A DNA stretch of 64,000 bases, from assembly GCF_018263855.1 (NCBI RefSeq), contig NZ_CP073318.1, forward strand, positions 7,440,001 through 7,504,000, given 5' to 3'. Under the pieces are notes generated by a model. The model saw nothing but the letters and a program-made list of their open reading frames with translations, was not told the DNA's origin and searched no databases. Of the stretch, positions 23,853 to 32,059 are shown piece after piece. A program made the translations under genes and the position numbers. Numbering within the stretch: the stretch's first letter is position 1; every line of letters begins with the position of its first letter. The stretch is from Kutzneria sp. CA-103260 (GTDB taxonomy: Bacteria > Actinomycetota > Actinomycetes > Mycobacteriales > Pseudonocardiaceae).

Positions 23853-23874
23853 CTGTACATGGCCTCCAGTACAG
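23853..23874. promoter_or_regulatory. Inverted repeat in the kinase/regulator divergent promoter
   Basis: CTGTAC (23853-23858) and GTACAG (23869-23874) with a 10-bp spacer lie 10 bp upstream of the kinase start and about 50 bp upstream of the response regulator. It is a plausible binding site for the dimeric NarL-type regulator (autoregulation). Inference only. Confidence 0.45.
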
Positions 23875-23922
23875 TCCGTCGCCTCGCGACGCGTAAGGGA
23901 CTAGGGTCCCCATAACGGACAA

Positions 23923-24627
23923 ATGGAAGCATCGAAGGAGTCCGGTCCAGGACCGGCGCGAGACCGCACCGCGACCAACAAGGGACGGGTGGTCGTGGCG
24001 GACGACGACGTCCTGCTGCGCGAGGGCATAACCAGCCTGCTCGAACGCTCCGGATTCGACGTGGTGGGCCAGGCCGGTGACAGCGCCCAACTCCTCGCCC
24101 TGGTCCAGGACCACGTTCCCGACCTGGTCATCTCGGACATCCGGATGCCACCGACGCAGCGCACCGAAGGGCTCACGGCGGCTCGAACGATCCGCGAGCG
24201 GCACCCCCGGACGGGTGTGCTGCTGCTGTCCGCCCACATCGAAGTGGAGCACACGCTGGAGCTGTTGGCCAGCGGGCGGGGGGTCGGCTACCTGCTCAAG
24301 AGCCGCGTCGTCGACGTGAACGAGTTCATCGACACCGTGGAGCGGATCGCCAAGGGCGGTGTCGTCGTCGACCCCGTGCTGGTGCAGGATCTGTTCCGCG
24401 CCAGTCGCAAGGACGACCCACTGGCCGCGCTGAGCGCCCGGGAGCGTGAAGTGCTCGCACTGGTGGCGGAGGGACGGTCCAACGCCGGCATCGCTCGTCA
24501 GCTGTGGGTCACCGAGGGAACCGTCGAGAAGCACGTGCAACACATCCTCACCAAGCTGCAGATCCCCGCCAGCGACGCCGATCACCGCCGCGTGCTCGCG
24601 GTCATCACCTTCCTCGAAGCCCGCTAG
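23923..24627 (+). CDS. NarL/LuxR-family response regulator
   Basis: Up to 234 residues. Receiver domain: VVVADDDVLLREG, phospho-acceptor DLVISDIRMP, LLLSAH, and lysine in LLKSR. C-terminal LuxR HTH: LSAREREVLALVAEGRSNAG, then TEGTVEKHVQHIL. ATG 23923 gives an unusual 22-residue Arg/Thr-rich extension without a good SD. GTG 23989, after AAGGGA, would start directly at the receiver. Divergent from its likely kinase. Its stop overlaps the stop of the receiver-only gene on the other strand (CTAG). Confidence 0.9.
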   Translation: MEASKESGPGPARDRTATNKGRVVVADDDVLLREGITSLLERSGFDVVGQAGDSAQLLALVQDHVPDLVISDIRMPPTQRTEGLTAARTIRERHPRTGVLLLSAHIEVEHTLELLASGRGVGYLLKSRVVDVNEFIDTVERIAKGGVVVDPVLVQDLFRASRKDDPLAALSAREREVLALVAEGRSNAGIARQLWVTEGTVEKHVQHILTKLQIPASDADHRRVLAVITFLEAR

Positions 24628-25013
24628 ACCTGGCCGCTCGGGCCGAGGAGCAGCTCATGGACGGCGCTGGCGCTGAGGGCGGACTTGGCCAGAAATCCGA
24701 GTGCCGGGCTGTCCGCGATGAGCTCCTCGAAGTCCTCCCGCTGGTGGGTCGACACCATGATGATCCCGGGCCCGCCCGTGGTGTGCCGGTCGTCGAACCG
24801 ATGCTCGTCCAACCGCCGCGCGAGTTCGAAGCCGCTCTCGTCGCCGAGATCGATGTCGACAAGCACCACGTCCGGCCGGAACGCCCCGGCGCGCCGTAGC
24901 GCGTCGGCGCCGGTCAAGGCGATGTCGACGACCAGTCCCTCGCGTTCGAGCAGCGCCCTAGCGGCCTGGAGGAAGCGAGCACTGTCGTCGACGAGAAGAC
25001 AGCGCAAGGCCAT
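24624..25013 (-). CDS. Stand-alone receiver domain protein
   Basis: 129 residues from ATG 25013. A complete receiver: LRCLLVDDSARFLQAA, phospho-acceptor DVVLVDIDLGDESG, IIMVSTHQ with the conserved Thr/Ser position, and lysine in GFLAKSALSA. There is no output domain. Convergent and stop-to-stop with the full response regulator. It may act as a phosphate sink or a CheY-like adaptor for the adjacent kinase; which one is not visible. Confidence 0.8.
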   Translation of the reverse strand: MALRCLLVDDSARFLQAARALLEREGLVVDIALTGADALRRAGAFRPDVVLVDIDLGDESGFELARRLDEHRFDDRHTTGGPGIIMVSTHQREDFEELIADSPALGFLAKSALSASAVHELLLGPSGQV

Positions 25014-25214
25014 GACCCGAGGATGGCAAGGCCGCCTCCATCGCACATTCCCGCTAGCCCGAAGGGCGCACGTTCCCGCGAGCTCAAGCCGACAGCCTGC
25101 TCGCGATCGACTTCTTCCGCGTCGACGGCCGTAGCCACCTGGCGCGACCTGGCCATCGGGCTCAGGCGGGGAAACGTGGTTGATCGGCTGCTGCCCCTTG
25201 GATAGCAATGCCCA

Positions 25215-25790
25215 GTGATACGTGGCGAAAAGACCGGGCTGCGGGCCCGGCACGAGAACGACGTCCCAGTTCTCCACTCCGAGCTGTACGACGATGTGGC
25301 CACCCGGTCACGCGCCGACTCTCGTCCGTGGCGGCCCATCCCACCAGGCTCGGGCCACTCACCCTTCGCCGCGACCGGACCGTCGGACGAGGCAGCGTGC
25401 TTCTCCGTCGTCGAGCTGGAGTCGCAGGAGCTGGCCGGCGAGGCCCTGCTCTGGGGCATCGACACACACAACCGGACAGCTCACATCGGGATCGCCCTGC
25501 GCCCCACGTTCCGTGGCCGCGGGCTCAGCGTCGATGTCCTGCACACGCTGTGCGAGTACGGATTCGCCGTACGCGGACTCCAGCGCCTGCAGATCGAGAC
25601 CCTCACGGACAACACCCCGATGCTCGCGGCGGCAACCAGGGTCGGGTTCATCCGCGAGGGAACGCTGCGGCGCTCCGCCTGGGTGTACGGCGCATACGCG
25701 GACGAAGCCGTCCTCGGCCTCCTCGCGAACGATTGGACGCCCGCCTCGATCAACTCGCATCGCGAGCTCAGCGATGTGCACCGCCACTGA
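25215..25790 (+). CDS. GNAT-family N-acetyltransferase (RimJ/RimL type)
   Basis: 191 residues from GTG 25215. RimL-like layout: LRARHENDVPVLHSELYDD, then ELAGEALLWGIDTHNRTAHI, the acetyl-CoA loop LRPTFRGRGLSVDVL, LQRLQIETLTDNTPM and GFIREGTLRRSA. Such enzymes acetylate protein N-termini or small amines. Substrate unknown. Its 3' end overlaps the convergent TetR gene by 23 bp. Confidence 0.8.
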   Translation: MIRGEKTGLRARHENDVPVLHSELYDDVATRSRADSRPWRPIPPGSGHSPFAATGPSDEAACFSVVELESQELAGEALLWGIDTHNRTAHIGIALRPTFRGRGLSVDVLHTLCEYGFAVRGLQRLQIETLTDNTPMLAAATRVGFIREGTLRRSAWVYGAYADEAVLGLLANDWTPASINSHRELSDVHRH

Positions 25791-26334
25791 AAACGGCGGC
25801 GGCCGCGGTGACACTTGTTGCCCGTTTCGTGTCGGGGTCGACGTCGGAGGCGGTGAAAGGCATGAGCGGGGTGGCGCTCAGGGACAGCAGGGACAGCAGG
25901 TCGCGGATCTCGTCGGCGGGGATGTCGTCGCGGACGGTGCCGTCGTGCTGGGCACGGGCGATGAGGGCGGACTTGGCCGTCTGCACGTCGCGGAGGGCGT
26001 CAGGGGCTGGCAGCTCGGGGCGTTCGAGCAGGCCCCAGGCGGTGAGCCGGACGAGGTCGGGCTGGGAACGGTAGTAGTCGTGCAGCCGGCCGACGTAGCC
26101 GGGCAGATCGGTGGGGTCGAGCGGGACGGCGTCGACGATCCGGAGGACCTGCGAGCTGAAGACGGCGTCGAAGAGGTCGATCTTGCGGCCGAAGTAGCGG
26201 TAGAGCAGGGCGCTGTTCACGCCGGCACGGGCGGCGATTCGACTGACTCGGGCGCCGGCGATGCCGTGGGCGGCGAACTCGGCGGTGGCGGCGGAGAGGA
26301 TGCGCTGTCGGGTGGTGTCGGCGTTGCGGGCCAC
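25768..26334 (-). CDS. TetR-family transcriptional regulator
   Basis: 188 residues from GTG 26334. N-terminal HTH: DTTRQRILSAATAEFAAHG, then RIAARAGVNSALLYRYFGRK. It lies 4 bp after the stop of a defective esterase gene and is probably co-transcribed with it. A close paralogue is at 27140-27697, with a similar recognition helix (AGVNxALLYRYFG). Three near-identical 20-bp palindromes in front of this operon and between the second TetR and the serine hydrolase are the likely shared operators. Confidence 0.9.
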   Translation of the reverse strand: MARNADTTRQRILSAATAEFAAHGIAGARVSRIAARAGVNSALLYRYFGRKIDLFDAVFSSQVLRIVDAVPLDPTDLPGYVGRLHDYYRSQPDLVRLTAWGLLERPELPAPDALRDVQTAKSALIARAQHDGTVRDDIPADEIRDLLSLLSLSATPLMPFTASDVDPDTKRATSVTAAAAVFSGGAHR

Positions 26335-26338
26335 CGGC

Positions 26339-27043
26339 TCACCTTCCGACGAGGTGCCGGGCCAGGAAGTCGGTGACGTCGCGGCGCACGGTGACGGCCT
26401 CGGGCAGGTCGGGCTCCCAGTTGAAGCCGTGCCACATGCCCTCGCCGACGCGGAGTTCGACCGGCACGCCGGCGGCGCGCAGCGTCCAGTACAGCCGGAT
26501 CCCGTTGCTGGCCAAGGTGTCCCGGGTGCAGGTGGTGATGATCGTCGGCGGGTAGCTGGCGTCGGAGTCGCCCTCGCCGCTGATGTCGGCGGCCGGTGTG
26601 AACAGGCCGAGTGCCGCCGGCATCGGGATGCCGCGGGCCTTGGCCTCGGGCGCCAGGGTGTAGTCGACGGAGCAGACACGGATGTTCAGCTCGGACGCCG
26701 TCAGCAGCGCGGTGCGCTCGCGGGCGGTGCCCATGATGAAGCCGCCGCCGTGGATGTTGAGCAGCACCGCATCGGCGAACGCGGGCGCCAGGGGCGTGAT
26801 CCACTGCACCGGCACACCGGCGACCTCGCCGCGCTCGACGGTCAGACCCCGCTCCGCGATCAGCCGCTCCTCGACGACGTCCTCATGGGCCTGGAACTGC
26901 TTGCGGAACCGCACCGCCATGCCGGCGGAGGTCATCGCGGAGATCAGTGGCGACGGGATCCACGACGACGGGGTCCGCTGGAGGAAGGCCACCGCCTGCG
27001 GGCTGATGGTCGCCGCCTGCCTGGGCCGCACCCGGATGGCCAT
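26339..27043 (-). CDS. HSL-type esterase homologue lacking the nucleophile region
   Basis: 234 residues from ATG 27043 (GAGGAG five bases upstream). It belongs to the hormone-sensitive-lipase branch of alpha/beta hydrolases: HGGGFIMG oxyanion motif, SVDYTLAPE, and MWHGFNWEPDLPEA around the catalytic His. The segment between LAPE and AALGLFTPAADISGEGDSD is about 50 residues shorter than the family standard, and the GDSAGG nucleophile elbow is missing. The frame is intact, so this is a clean internal deletion. The protein is probably inactive as an esterase, or acts as a binding protein. It is first in an operon with the TetR gene. Confidence 0.8.
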   Translation of the reverse strand: MAIRVRPRQAATISPQAVAFLQRTPSSWIPSPLISAMTSAGMAVRFRKQFQAHEDVVEERLIAERGLTVERGEVAGVPVQWITPLAPAFADAVLLNIHGGGFIMGTARERTALLTASELNIRVCSVDYTLAPEAKARGIPMPAALGLFTPAADISGEGDSDASYPPTIITTCTRDTLASNGIRLYWTLRAAGVPVELRVGEGMWHGFNWEPDLPEAVTVRRDVTDFLARHLVGR

Positions 27044-27056
27044 CACGTCTCCTCGT

Positions 27057-27076
27057 ATGTAGGAAGTTACCTACTT
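27057..27076. promoter_or_regulatory. TetR operator, site 1
   Basis: ATGTAGGAAGTTACCTACTT, GTAGG-N6-CCTAC, sits 13 bp upstream of the esterase-TetR operon start. It is nearly the same sequence as sites 2 and 3. Confidence 0.7.
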
Positions 27077-27139
27077 TCGAGGGTAGATCGCCGGAGACAC
27101 GGCGACAAGTGTGCCCACGAACACGCGGGAACTGCGGGG

Positions 27140-27697
27140 TCAGCCGGACCGAAGCACCGCCGCGGCGGCCGCGACGATGGTGGCGCGACGACGTTTGCGA
27201 TCGATGGCCGAGCCCATCGCCGGCATCAGCGGGGTGTTGCTCAGCGACAGCAGGATCATCAGGTCCCGCAGCTCGGCGGCCGACATCGCGTCCGGGATCA
27301 GCCCGTCGCGCTGCGCCTGCGCGATCTTGTCCGTCCGCGCGCGATACCCCTCGTGCACAGCCTCCGGAAGCTCCTGCTCCGGCCGCTCCAACTGCCGCCA
27401 GGCCGCCAGCCGCACCACGTCCGGGTGAGATTCGTAGTAGTCGTAGAGCCGGCCGGCATAGTCGGGCAGGTCGGCCGGGTCCATCGGGACGGCGTCGACC
27501 GTGTCCAGCACGAGCCGGCTGTAGACGGCGTCGAAGAGGTCGATCTTGCTGCCGAAGTAGCGGTAGAGCAGTGCGTTGTTCACGCCGGCGTTCTTGGTGA
27601 TGCGGTCGACGCGGGCGCCGGCGATGCCGTGCCGGGCGAACTCCTCGGTCGCCGCGTCCAGGATCTTGCGCCGGGTCTCGTCCGCGTTGCGTGCCAT
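27140..27697 (-). CDS. TetR-family transcriptional regulator, paralogue
   Basis: 185 residues from ATG 27697. HTH: DETRRKILDAATEEFARHG, then RITKNAGVNNALLYRYFGSK. It aligns with the TetR at 25768-26334 along its length (for example IDLFDAV, DAVPMDPADLPDYAGRLYDY), so the two arose by duplication. It is divergent from the serine hydrolase-SDR operon, with two matching palindromes in the 100-bp gap, so it very likely represses that operon and itself. Confidence 0.9.
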   Translation of the reverse strand: MARNADETRRKILDAATEEFARHGIAGARVDRITKNAGVNNALLYRYFGSKIDLFDAVYSRLVLDTVDAVPMDPADLPDYAGRLYDYYESHPDVVRLAAWRQLERPEQELPEAVHEGYRARTDKIAQAQRDGLIPDAMSAAELRDLMILLSLSNTPLMPAMGSAIDRKRRRATIVAAAAAVLRSG

Positions 27698-27709
27698 GCC
27701 CCACAGTGT

Positions 27710-27729
27710 AAGTAGGTAACCGTCTACTT
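27710..27729. promoter_or_regulatory. TetR operator, site 2
   Basis: AAGTAGGTAACCGTCTACTT begins 13 bp from the start codon of the second TetR gene. Outer arms AAGTAG/CTACTT; the centre resembles sites 1 and 3. Confidence 0.65.
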
Positions 27730-27758
27730 GCCCACCGCGCCGACTCGCCCTAGCCTCA

Positions 27759-27778
27759 ATGTAGGTAACTTCCTACAT
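27759..27778. promoter_or_regulatory. TetR operator, site 3
   Basis: ATGTAGGTAACTTCCTACAT, with perfect 7-bp arms, ends 19 bp before the serine hydrolase start codon. It is nearly the reverse complement of site 1. Confidence 0.75.
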
Positions 27779-27797
27779 AACGATCGGAGGCGAGGTC

Positions 27798-28844
27798 ATG
27801 GACGTCTACGGCGAGGTCGCACCCGGGTTCGAGGCCGTGCGTGACGCGTTCGCCAAGGCCCAGGCGCCCGATCCAGGGTCGGCGCAGCTGGCCGTCCACC
27901 GCAATGGCCGGCCGGTGGTGGACCTGTGGACCGGACCCGAGTCGTTCACCGGCGACTCGATCAGCGTGCTGATGTCGGTCAGCAAGGGCCTGACCGCCAG
28001 CTGCGCGCACCTGCTGGCCCAACGCGGCCTGCTCGACTACGACCGGCCGGTCCGGGACTACTGGCCGGAGTTCGGCAAGCCCGAGATCACCGTCCGGCAC
28101 CTGCTCAGCCACACCGCCGGACTGCCGGCGTTCCCGCCGGAGATCGGCTACGTCGAGCTGCTGAACTGGGACCTCTGCGTCGGCGCACTGGCCGCGATGA
28201 CGCCGATGTGGCGGCCGGGCACCGAATTGGAGTACCACGCTGTGACCTACGGCTTCCTGGTCGGCGAGGTGATCCGCCGGATCTCCGGCCGCAGCGTCGG
28301 CACGTTCCTGCGCGAGGAGTTCGCCGAGCCGCTGGGCCTCGACCTGTGGATCGGCCTGCCCGCCAGCGAGTTGGACCGGTTCGTGAACGAGTTCACCACG
28401 CTGCCAAACCCGGACCCCGCCGTCGAGGTGCTCAACAATCCCGCGGTGCTGGCCGCCGAACTGCCCGCAGCCAACGGAGTCGGCAACGCTCGCTCGCTGG
28501 CCCGCTTCTACGGCGCGCTGATCGACAGCCTGTTCACCGAGAAGACCCTCGACCGCGCCACCGTCGTCCAGACCGACGGTCTGCCGTCGCACGGCGAGCC
28601 AGGCGAGTTCCCGGTGCGGTTCGCCCTCGGCTACGAGGCGCCGCGCGCGGGTTCGCCGTTGCTCGGTGGCAGCTCTTTCGGCCATGCCGGTCTCGGCGGC
28701 CGGCTGGCGTTCGCCGACCGGGCCAGCGGTCTGTCCGTCGGCTACACCTGCACGAACATGTCCTGGGAGCCGGAAACCGGTCCCGATCCCCGCTGGACGC
28801 CGTGGCTGTCGGCGCTGCGGGACGCCTCGCGGAGGGCAGCATGA
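27798..28844 (+). CDS. Serine beta-lactamase/esterase-family hydrolase
   Basis: 348 residues, class C beta-lactamase/EstB family. SxxK motif LMSVSKG near residue 60-63, ITVRHLLSHTAGLP, the tyrosine motif ELEYHAVTYG, and a C-terminal FGHAGLGGRLAFAD in place of KTG. There is no signal peptide, so it is cytoplasmic, more like an esterase than a true beta-lactamase. CGGAGG precedes ATG 27798. The stop overlaps the SDR start (ATGA). Regulated by the divergent TetR through the sites at 27710-27778. Confidence 0.85.
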   Translation: MDVYGEVAPGFEAVRDAFAKAQAPDPGSAQLAVHRNGRPVVDLWTGPESFTGDSISVLMSVSKGLTASCAHLLAQRGLLDYDRPVRDYWPEFGKPEITVRHLLSHTAGLPAFPPEIGYVELLNWDLCVGALAAMTPMWRPGTELEYHAVTYGFLVGEVIRRISGRSVGTFLREEFAEPLGLDLWIGLPASELDRFVNEFTTLPNPDPAVEVLNNPAVLAAELPAANGVGNARSLARFYGALIDSLFTEKTLDRATVVQTDGLPSHGEPGEFPVRFALGYEAPRAGSPLLGGSSFGHAGLGGRLAFADRASGLSVGYTCTNMSWEPETGPDPRWTPWLSALRDASRRAA

Positions 28845-29776
28845 CCACCGACATCACCATTCCCGACCTGACCGGCAAGCTCGCCGTCGTCACCGGCGCG
28901 AACAGCGGCCTCGGCTTCGGCCTCACCGGACGACTCGCGAAGGCCGGGGCGGACGTCATCCTCGCCGTGCGCAACCGCGCCAAGGGCGCGGACGCGATCG
29001 ACCGGCTCAGCAAGAACATTCCCGGCGCCAAGCTCGGCATGCGCGACCTCGACCTGTCCTGTTTGGACTCCGTCGCCGCGCTCGGCGAGCAGTTGGTCGC
29101 CGAGGGTCGCCCGATCGACTTCCTGCTCAACAACGCCGGCATCATGACGCCACCGCGCCGGGACGTCACCGAGGACGGCTTCGAGCTCCAGTTCGGCAGC
29201 AACCACCTCGGTCACTTCGCGCTGACCGCTCACCTGCTTCCATTGCTGCGTCAGGGAAACGCGCACGTGATGACCATGAGCAGCATGACCAACCGCTGGG
29301 GCCGCCTGAACTTCGACGACCTGAACTGGGAGCGGTCCTACAGCGCACAGCGCTCCTACGGCACGTCCAAGCTGGCCAACCTGATGTTCGCGCAGGAGCT
29401 CCAGCGACGCAGCGACCGAGGCGGCTGGGGCCTGCGCAGCAACTCCGCGCACCCCGGGGCGACGATCACCAATCTCCAGGTCACCGGCCCGACCCACGGC
29501 CGCAGCTCGACCGGCATGGTCGACCTGATGAACCGGATCTCGTACCGGATCCCCGGCATGTGGCAGCAGGTCGACCAGGGCATCCTGCCTGCCCTGTACG
29601 CCGCGACCAGCCCAGACGCCGTCGGCGGCGGCTACTACGGCCCGAACGGTCCGTTCGAGCTGACCGGCGGACCCGCCGAGGCGCGCGTGCCGAAACGGGC
29701 GCTCGACGAGGCCGACGCCCGTCGCCTGTGGGCGGTCTCCGAGCAGCTGACCAAGGTGCGCTTCCCGGAGATGTGA
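28841..29776 (+). CDS. Short-chain dehydrogenase/reductase
   Basis: 311 residues. Cofactor motif VVTGANSGLGFGL, NNAGIM, catalytic serine in MSSMTN and YGTSKLAN (YxxxK). The layout resembles retinol dehydrogenase-like and light-dependent protochlorophyllide reductase-like SDRs. ATG 28841 overlaps the stop of the hydrolase gene by 4 bp, so the two are translationally coupled under TetR control. It probably oxidises or reduces an alcohol or ketone released by the hydrolase. Substrate unknown. Confidence 0.85.
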   Translation: MTTDITIPDLTGKLAVVTGANSGLGFGLTGRLAKAGADVILAVRNRAKGADAIDRLSKNIPGAKLGMRDLDLSCLDSVAALGEQLVAEGRPIDFLLNNAGIMTPPRRDVTEDGFELQFGSNHLGHFALTAHLLPLLRQGNAHVMTMSSMTNRWGRLNFDDLNWERSYSAQRSYGTSKLANLMFAQELQRRSDRGGWGLRSNSAHPGATITNLQVTGPTHGRSSTGMVDLMNRISYRIPGMWQQVDQGILPALYAATSPDAVGGGYYGPNGPFELTGGPAEARVPKRALDEADARRLWAVSEQLTKVRFPEM

Positions 29777-29984
29777 GCACGACCGTCCCGCATGTCGCCA
29801 TCCACCGGAACCTGCTCGACCGCGTAGACCGGTTCTGGGCGTTGCTCGACCAGGACTCCACCCCACATCTCCATACCCAGCCATACCAAATCGACCACCA
29901 TCGCCCGCCGGAACGGCGGCGTCTTGGGCACCTTTTCGAACTGTCCGCCACTGGACTTCCTCAGGCCTACGGAGAGTATTTCCC

Positions 29985-31418
29985 ATGCGCACATATGCCA
30001 ATCTGTACATCGGCGGCGAGTGGACGGCGCCCACCGGCACCACTCCGCTCGAGATCAGGTCGCCGCACGACGGAAGCCTGGTCGGCACCGCCGCGCAGGC
30101 GTCACGCGCGGACGTGGACCGCGCGGTGGCGGTCGCCCGCGAGGCCTTCGACCACGGTCCCTGGCCCACGCTGAGTCCCAAGGAGCGGCAGGACCACGTC
30201 GCCCGGTTCAACGAGCTGCATGCGGCACGCGCCACGGAGATCGCAGAACTGGTCACCGCGGAGAACGGCACACCGGCATGGTTCACGTCCTCACTGCAGG
30301 GCGGCGTCGCCGAACAGACCAACGCCTACCTCCGCGCCGCCGCCGACTTCGGTTGGGAGGAAAGGATTCCCGGTTCGAACGGCACGACCACCGTCCTGCG
30401 ACGCGAACCCGTGGGCGTGGTCGCCGCCGTCATTCCGTGGAACGCCCCGCACCAGTCCGCGCTGGTCAAGGTGATCCCCGCGCTGCTGGCCGGTTGCACG
30501 GTCATCCTCAAGCCGTCGCCCGAGACGGCGCTGGACGGTCTGTTGCTGGGCGAGGTGTTCGAGGCGGCCGGCTTCCCCAAGGGCGTGGTCAGCATCCTGC
30601 CCGCCGACCGCGAGACCAGTGAGTATCTGATCTCGCACCAGGACGTCGACAAGGTCGCCTTCACCGGCTCGACCGCCGCCGGCCGGCGGATCGCGTCCGT
30701 CGCGGGCGACCAGCTCAAGCGATGCAGCCTGGAACTCGGCGGCAAGTCCGCCTCCATCGTGCTGGACGACGCCGACCTCAGCGCCGTCATCGCCGCGGTG
30801 CCGTTCATGGCCTTCGTCAACAACGGCGAGTCCTGCGCCGCCCACACCCGCCTGCTCATCCCGCGTAGCCGGTATGACGAGTTCGTGCCCGCGATCATCG
30901 GCGCCGCCGAGGCCGTGACCGTCGGCGACCCCTCCGCACCCTCGACCTTCGTGGGCCCCCTCGTCACCGCCGTGCAGCAGCGGCGCGTGCTGGACTACAT
31001 CCAGACCGGCATCGACGAAGGCGGCCGGCTCGTCGTCGGTGGTCTCGGCATGCCCGACGGCCTCACCACCGGCAACTACGTGCGGCCGACCGTGTTCGTG
31101 GACGTCGACAACTCCATGCGCATCGCCCAGGAGGAGATCTTCGGCCCCGTGCTGGTCGTGATCCCCTACGCGGACGAGGACGACGCGGTCCGCATCGCCA
31201 ACGACTCCCCGTACGGACTCAGCGGCGGCGTGTGGACCACCGACCCGGAACGCGGGCTGGCCATCGCCCGCCGCATCCGCACCGGCACCTTCACCGTCAA
31301 CGGCGCCCAGGGCGGGTTCGACATGCCCTTCGGCGGCTACAAGGCCAGCGGCATCGGCCGCGAGTTCGGCGCAGTCGGCCTCGGCCAGTACGTCGAACAC
31401 AAGACCATCGTCGTCTAA
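29985..31418 (+). CDS. Aldehyde dehydrogenase
   Basis: 477 residues, NAD(P)-dependent ALDH superfamily. NIPWN-like VIPWNAPHQSALVK, GSTAAGRRI, catalytic Glu in LELGGKSASI, catalytic Cys in NNGESCAAHTRLL, and EEIFGPVLVVIPY. CGGAGAG precedes ATG 29985. It lies 208 bp after the SDR and may share its transcript or have its own promoter. An alcohol (SDR) to aldehyde to acid (ALDH) sequence is plausible. It ends in a clean hairpin terminator. Confidence 0.9.
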   Translation: MRTYANLYIGGEWTAPTGTTPLEIRSPHDGSLVGTAAQASRADVDRAVAVAREAFDHGPWPTLSPKERQDHVARFNELHAARATEIAELVTAENGTPAWFTSSLQGGVAEQTNAYLRAAADFGWEERIPGSNGTTTVLRREPVGVVAAVIPWNAPHQSALVKVIPALLAGCTVILKPSPETALDGLLLGEVFEAAGFPKGVVSILPADRETSEYLISHQDVDKVAFTGSTAAGRRIASVAGDQLKRCSLELGGKSASIVLDDADLSAVIAAVPFMAFVNNGESCAAHTRLLIPRSRYDEFVPAIIGAAEAVTVGDPSAPSTFVGPLVTAVQQRRVLDYIQTGIDEGGRLVVGGLGMPDGLTTGNYVRPTVFVDVDNSMRIAQEEIFGPVLVVIPYADEDDAVRIANDSPYGLSGGVWTTDPERGLAIARRIRTGTFTVNGAQGGFDMPFGGYKASGIGREFGAVGLGQYVEHKTIVV

Positions 31419-31440
31419 CCAACAGGACCTATGGCTGCGT

Positions 31441-31472
31441 CCTGGTTCGGCGTACGGTGCCGCCGAACCAGG
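31441..31472. terminator. Hairpin terminator after the aldehyde dehydrogenase
   Basis: A perfect 12-bp stem, CCTGGTTCGGCG (31441-31452) and CGCCGAACCAGG (31461-31472), with an 8-nt loop. Confidence 0.85.
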
Positions 31473-31717
31473 GATCAGCCCCTGGGGTGCTGTTCGCTCA
31501 GGCCGACATCGGCAGCAACCGCGCCGTCCCCCGGCGGCCGCCATCGGACCCAGCAGGCTCGGGCCGGCGGCGCCCAGCAGTACATCCGACGGCTCTCGGC
31601 AATCCCGTTCGACATGCCACCGCGCGCCGGAGATTCGCCCGCGATGCGACGCGCCTGCTCGACACTGAGCGCGATGTCGGTAGGTGCCGACATGCCGCTT
31701 GAACTGCATGAACGTGA

Positions 31718-31834
31718 TTTCGGCACGCACAGGTCCCGGAGAACTGCTACAGCTCCGGCACCTTCTGGCACTGGATGGCGCTGGCGGGCTTCCACATGCC
31801 GCCGCACGGGTCGCTCATCGACTTCCTGGACTGA
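31718..31834 (+). pseudogene. 3' remnant of an unidentified gene
   Basis: One frame reads FRHAQVPENCYSSGTFWHWM, then ALAGFHMPPHGSLIDFLD and TGA. It is strikingly protein-like but is preceded at once by an in-frame TGA and has no start. Ten bp after its stop there is a perfect 17-bp terminator stem. This looks like the genuine C-terminus and terminator of a gene whose body has been deleted. I do not recognise the family. Confidence 0.4.
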
Positions 31835-31843
31835 CGCGAATCG

Positions 31844-31881
31844 CCGATGCCCGCACTTCCCGCCGGAAGTGCGGGCATCGG
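31844..31881. terminator. Strong hairpin terminator
   Basis: A perfect 17-bp stem, CCGATGCCCGCACTTCC (31844-31860) with GGAAGTGCGGGCATCGG (31865-31881), and a CGCC loop, just after the gene remnant's stop. Confidence 0.85.
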
Positions 31882-32032
31882 CCGTCCGATCACCCAGCCG
31901 ATCAAGCGACAGCGGCTCCTCGAAGGCCTGATCAACGAGTACGAACGCGCCGCGCCGCTCAACCGCAACGAACGCAAGCGAACCCTCCGCCTCGACCGCG
32001 CGGCCGCCTGCTACCCATCCGTGAGCGGGTGA
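31882..32032 (+). pseudogene. Possible mobile-element protein fragment
   Basis: One frame reads ITQPIKRQRLLEGLINEYER and continues to a stop at 32032. The string looks like the C-terminal tail of an integrase or transposase, but it is too short to assign. No element ends are seen. Confidence 0.2.
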
Positions 32033-32059
32033 GCGCTCGGCGGTCTAGCCGAGCAGCAC

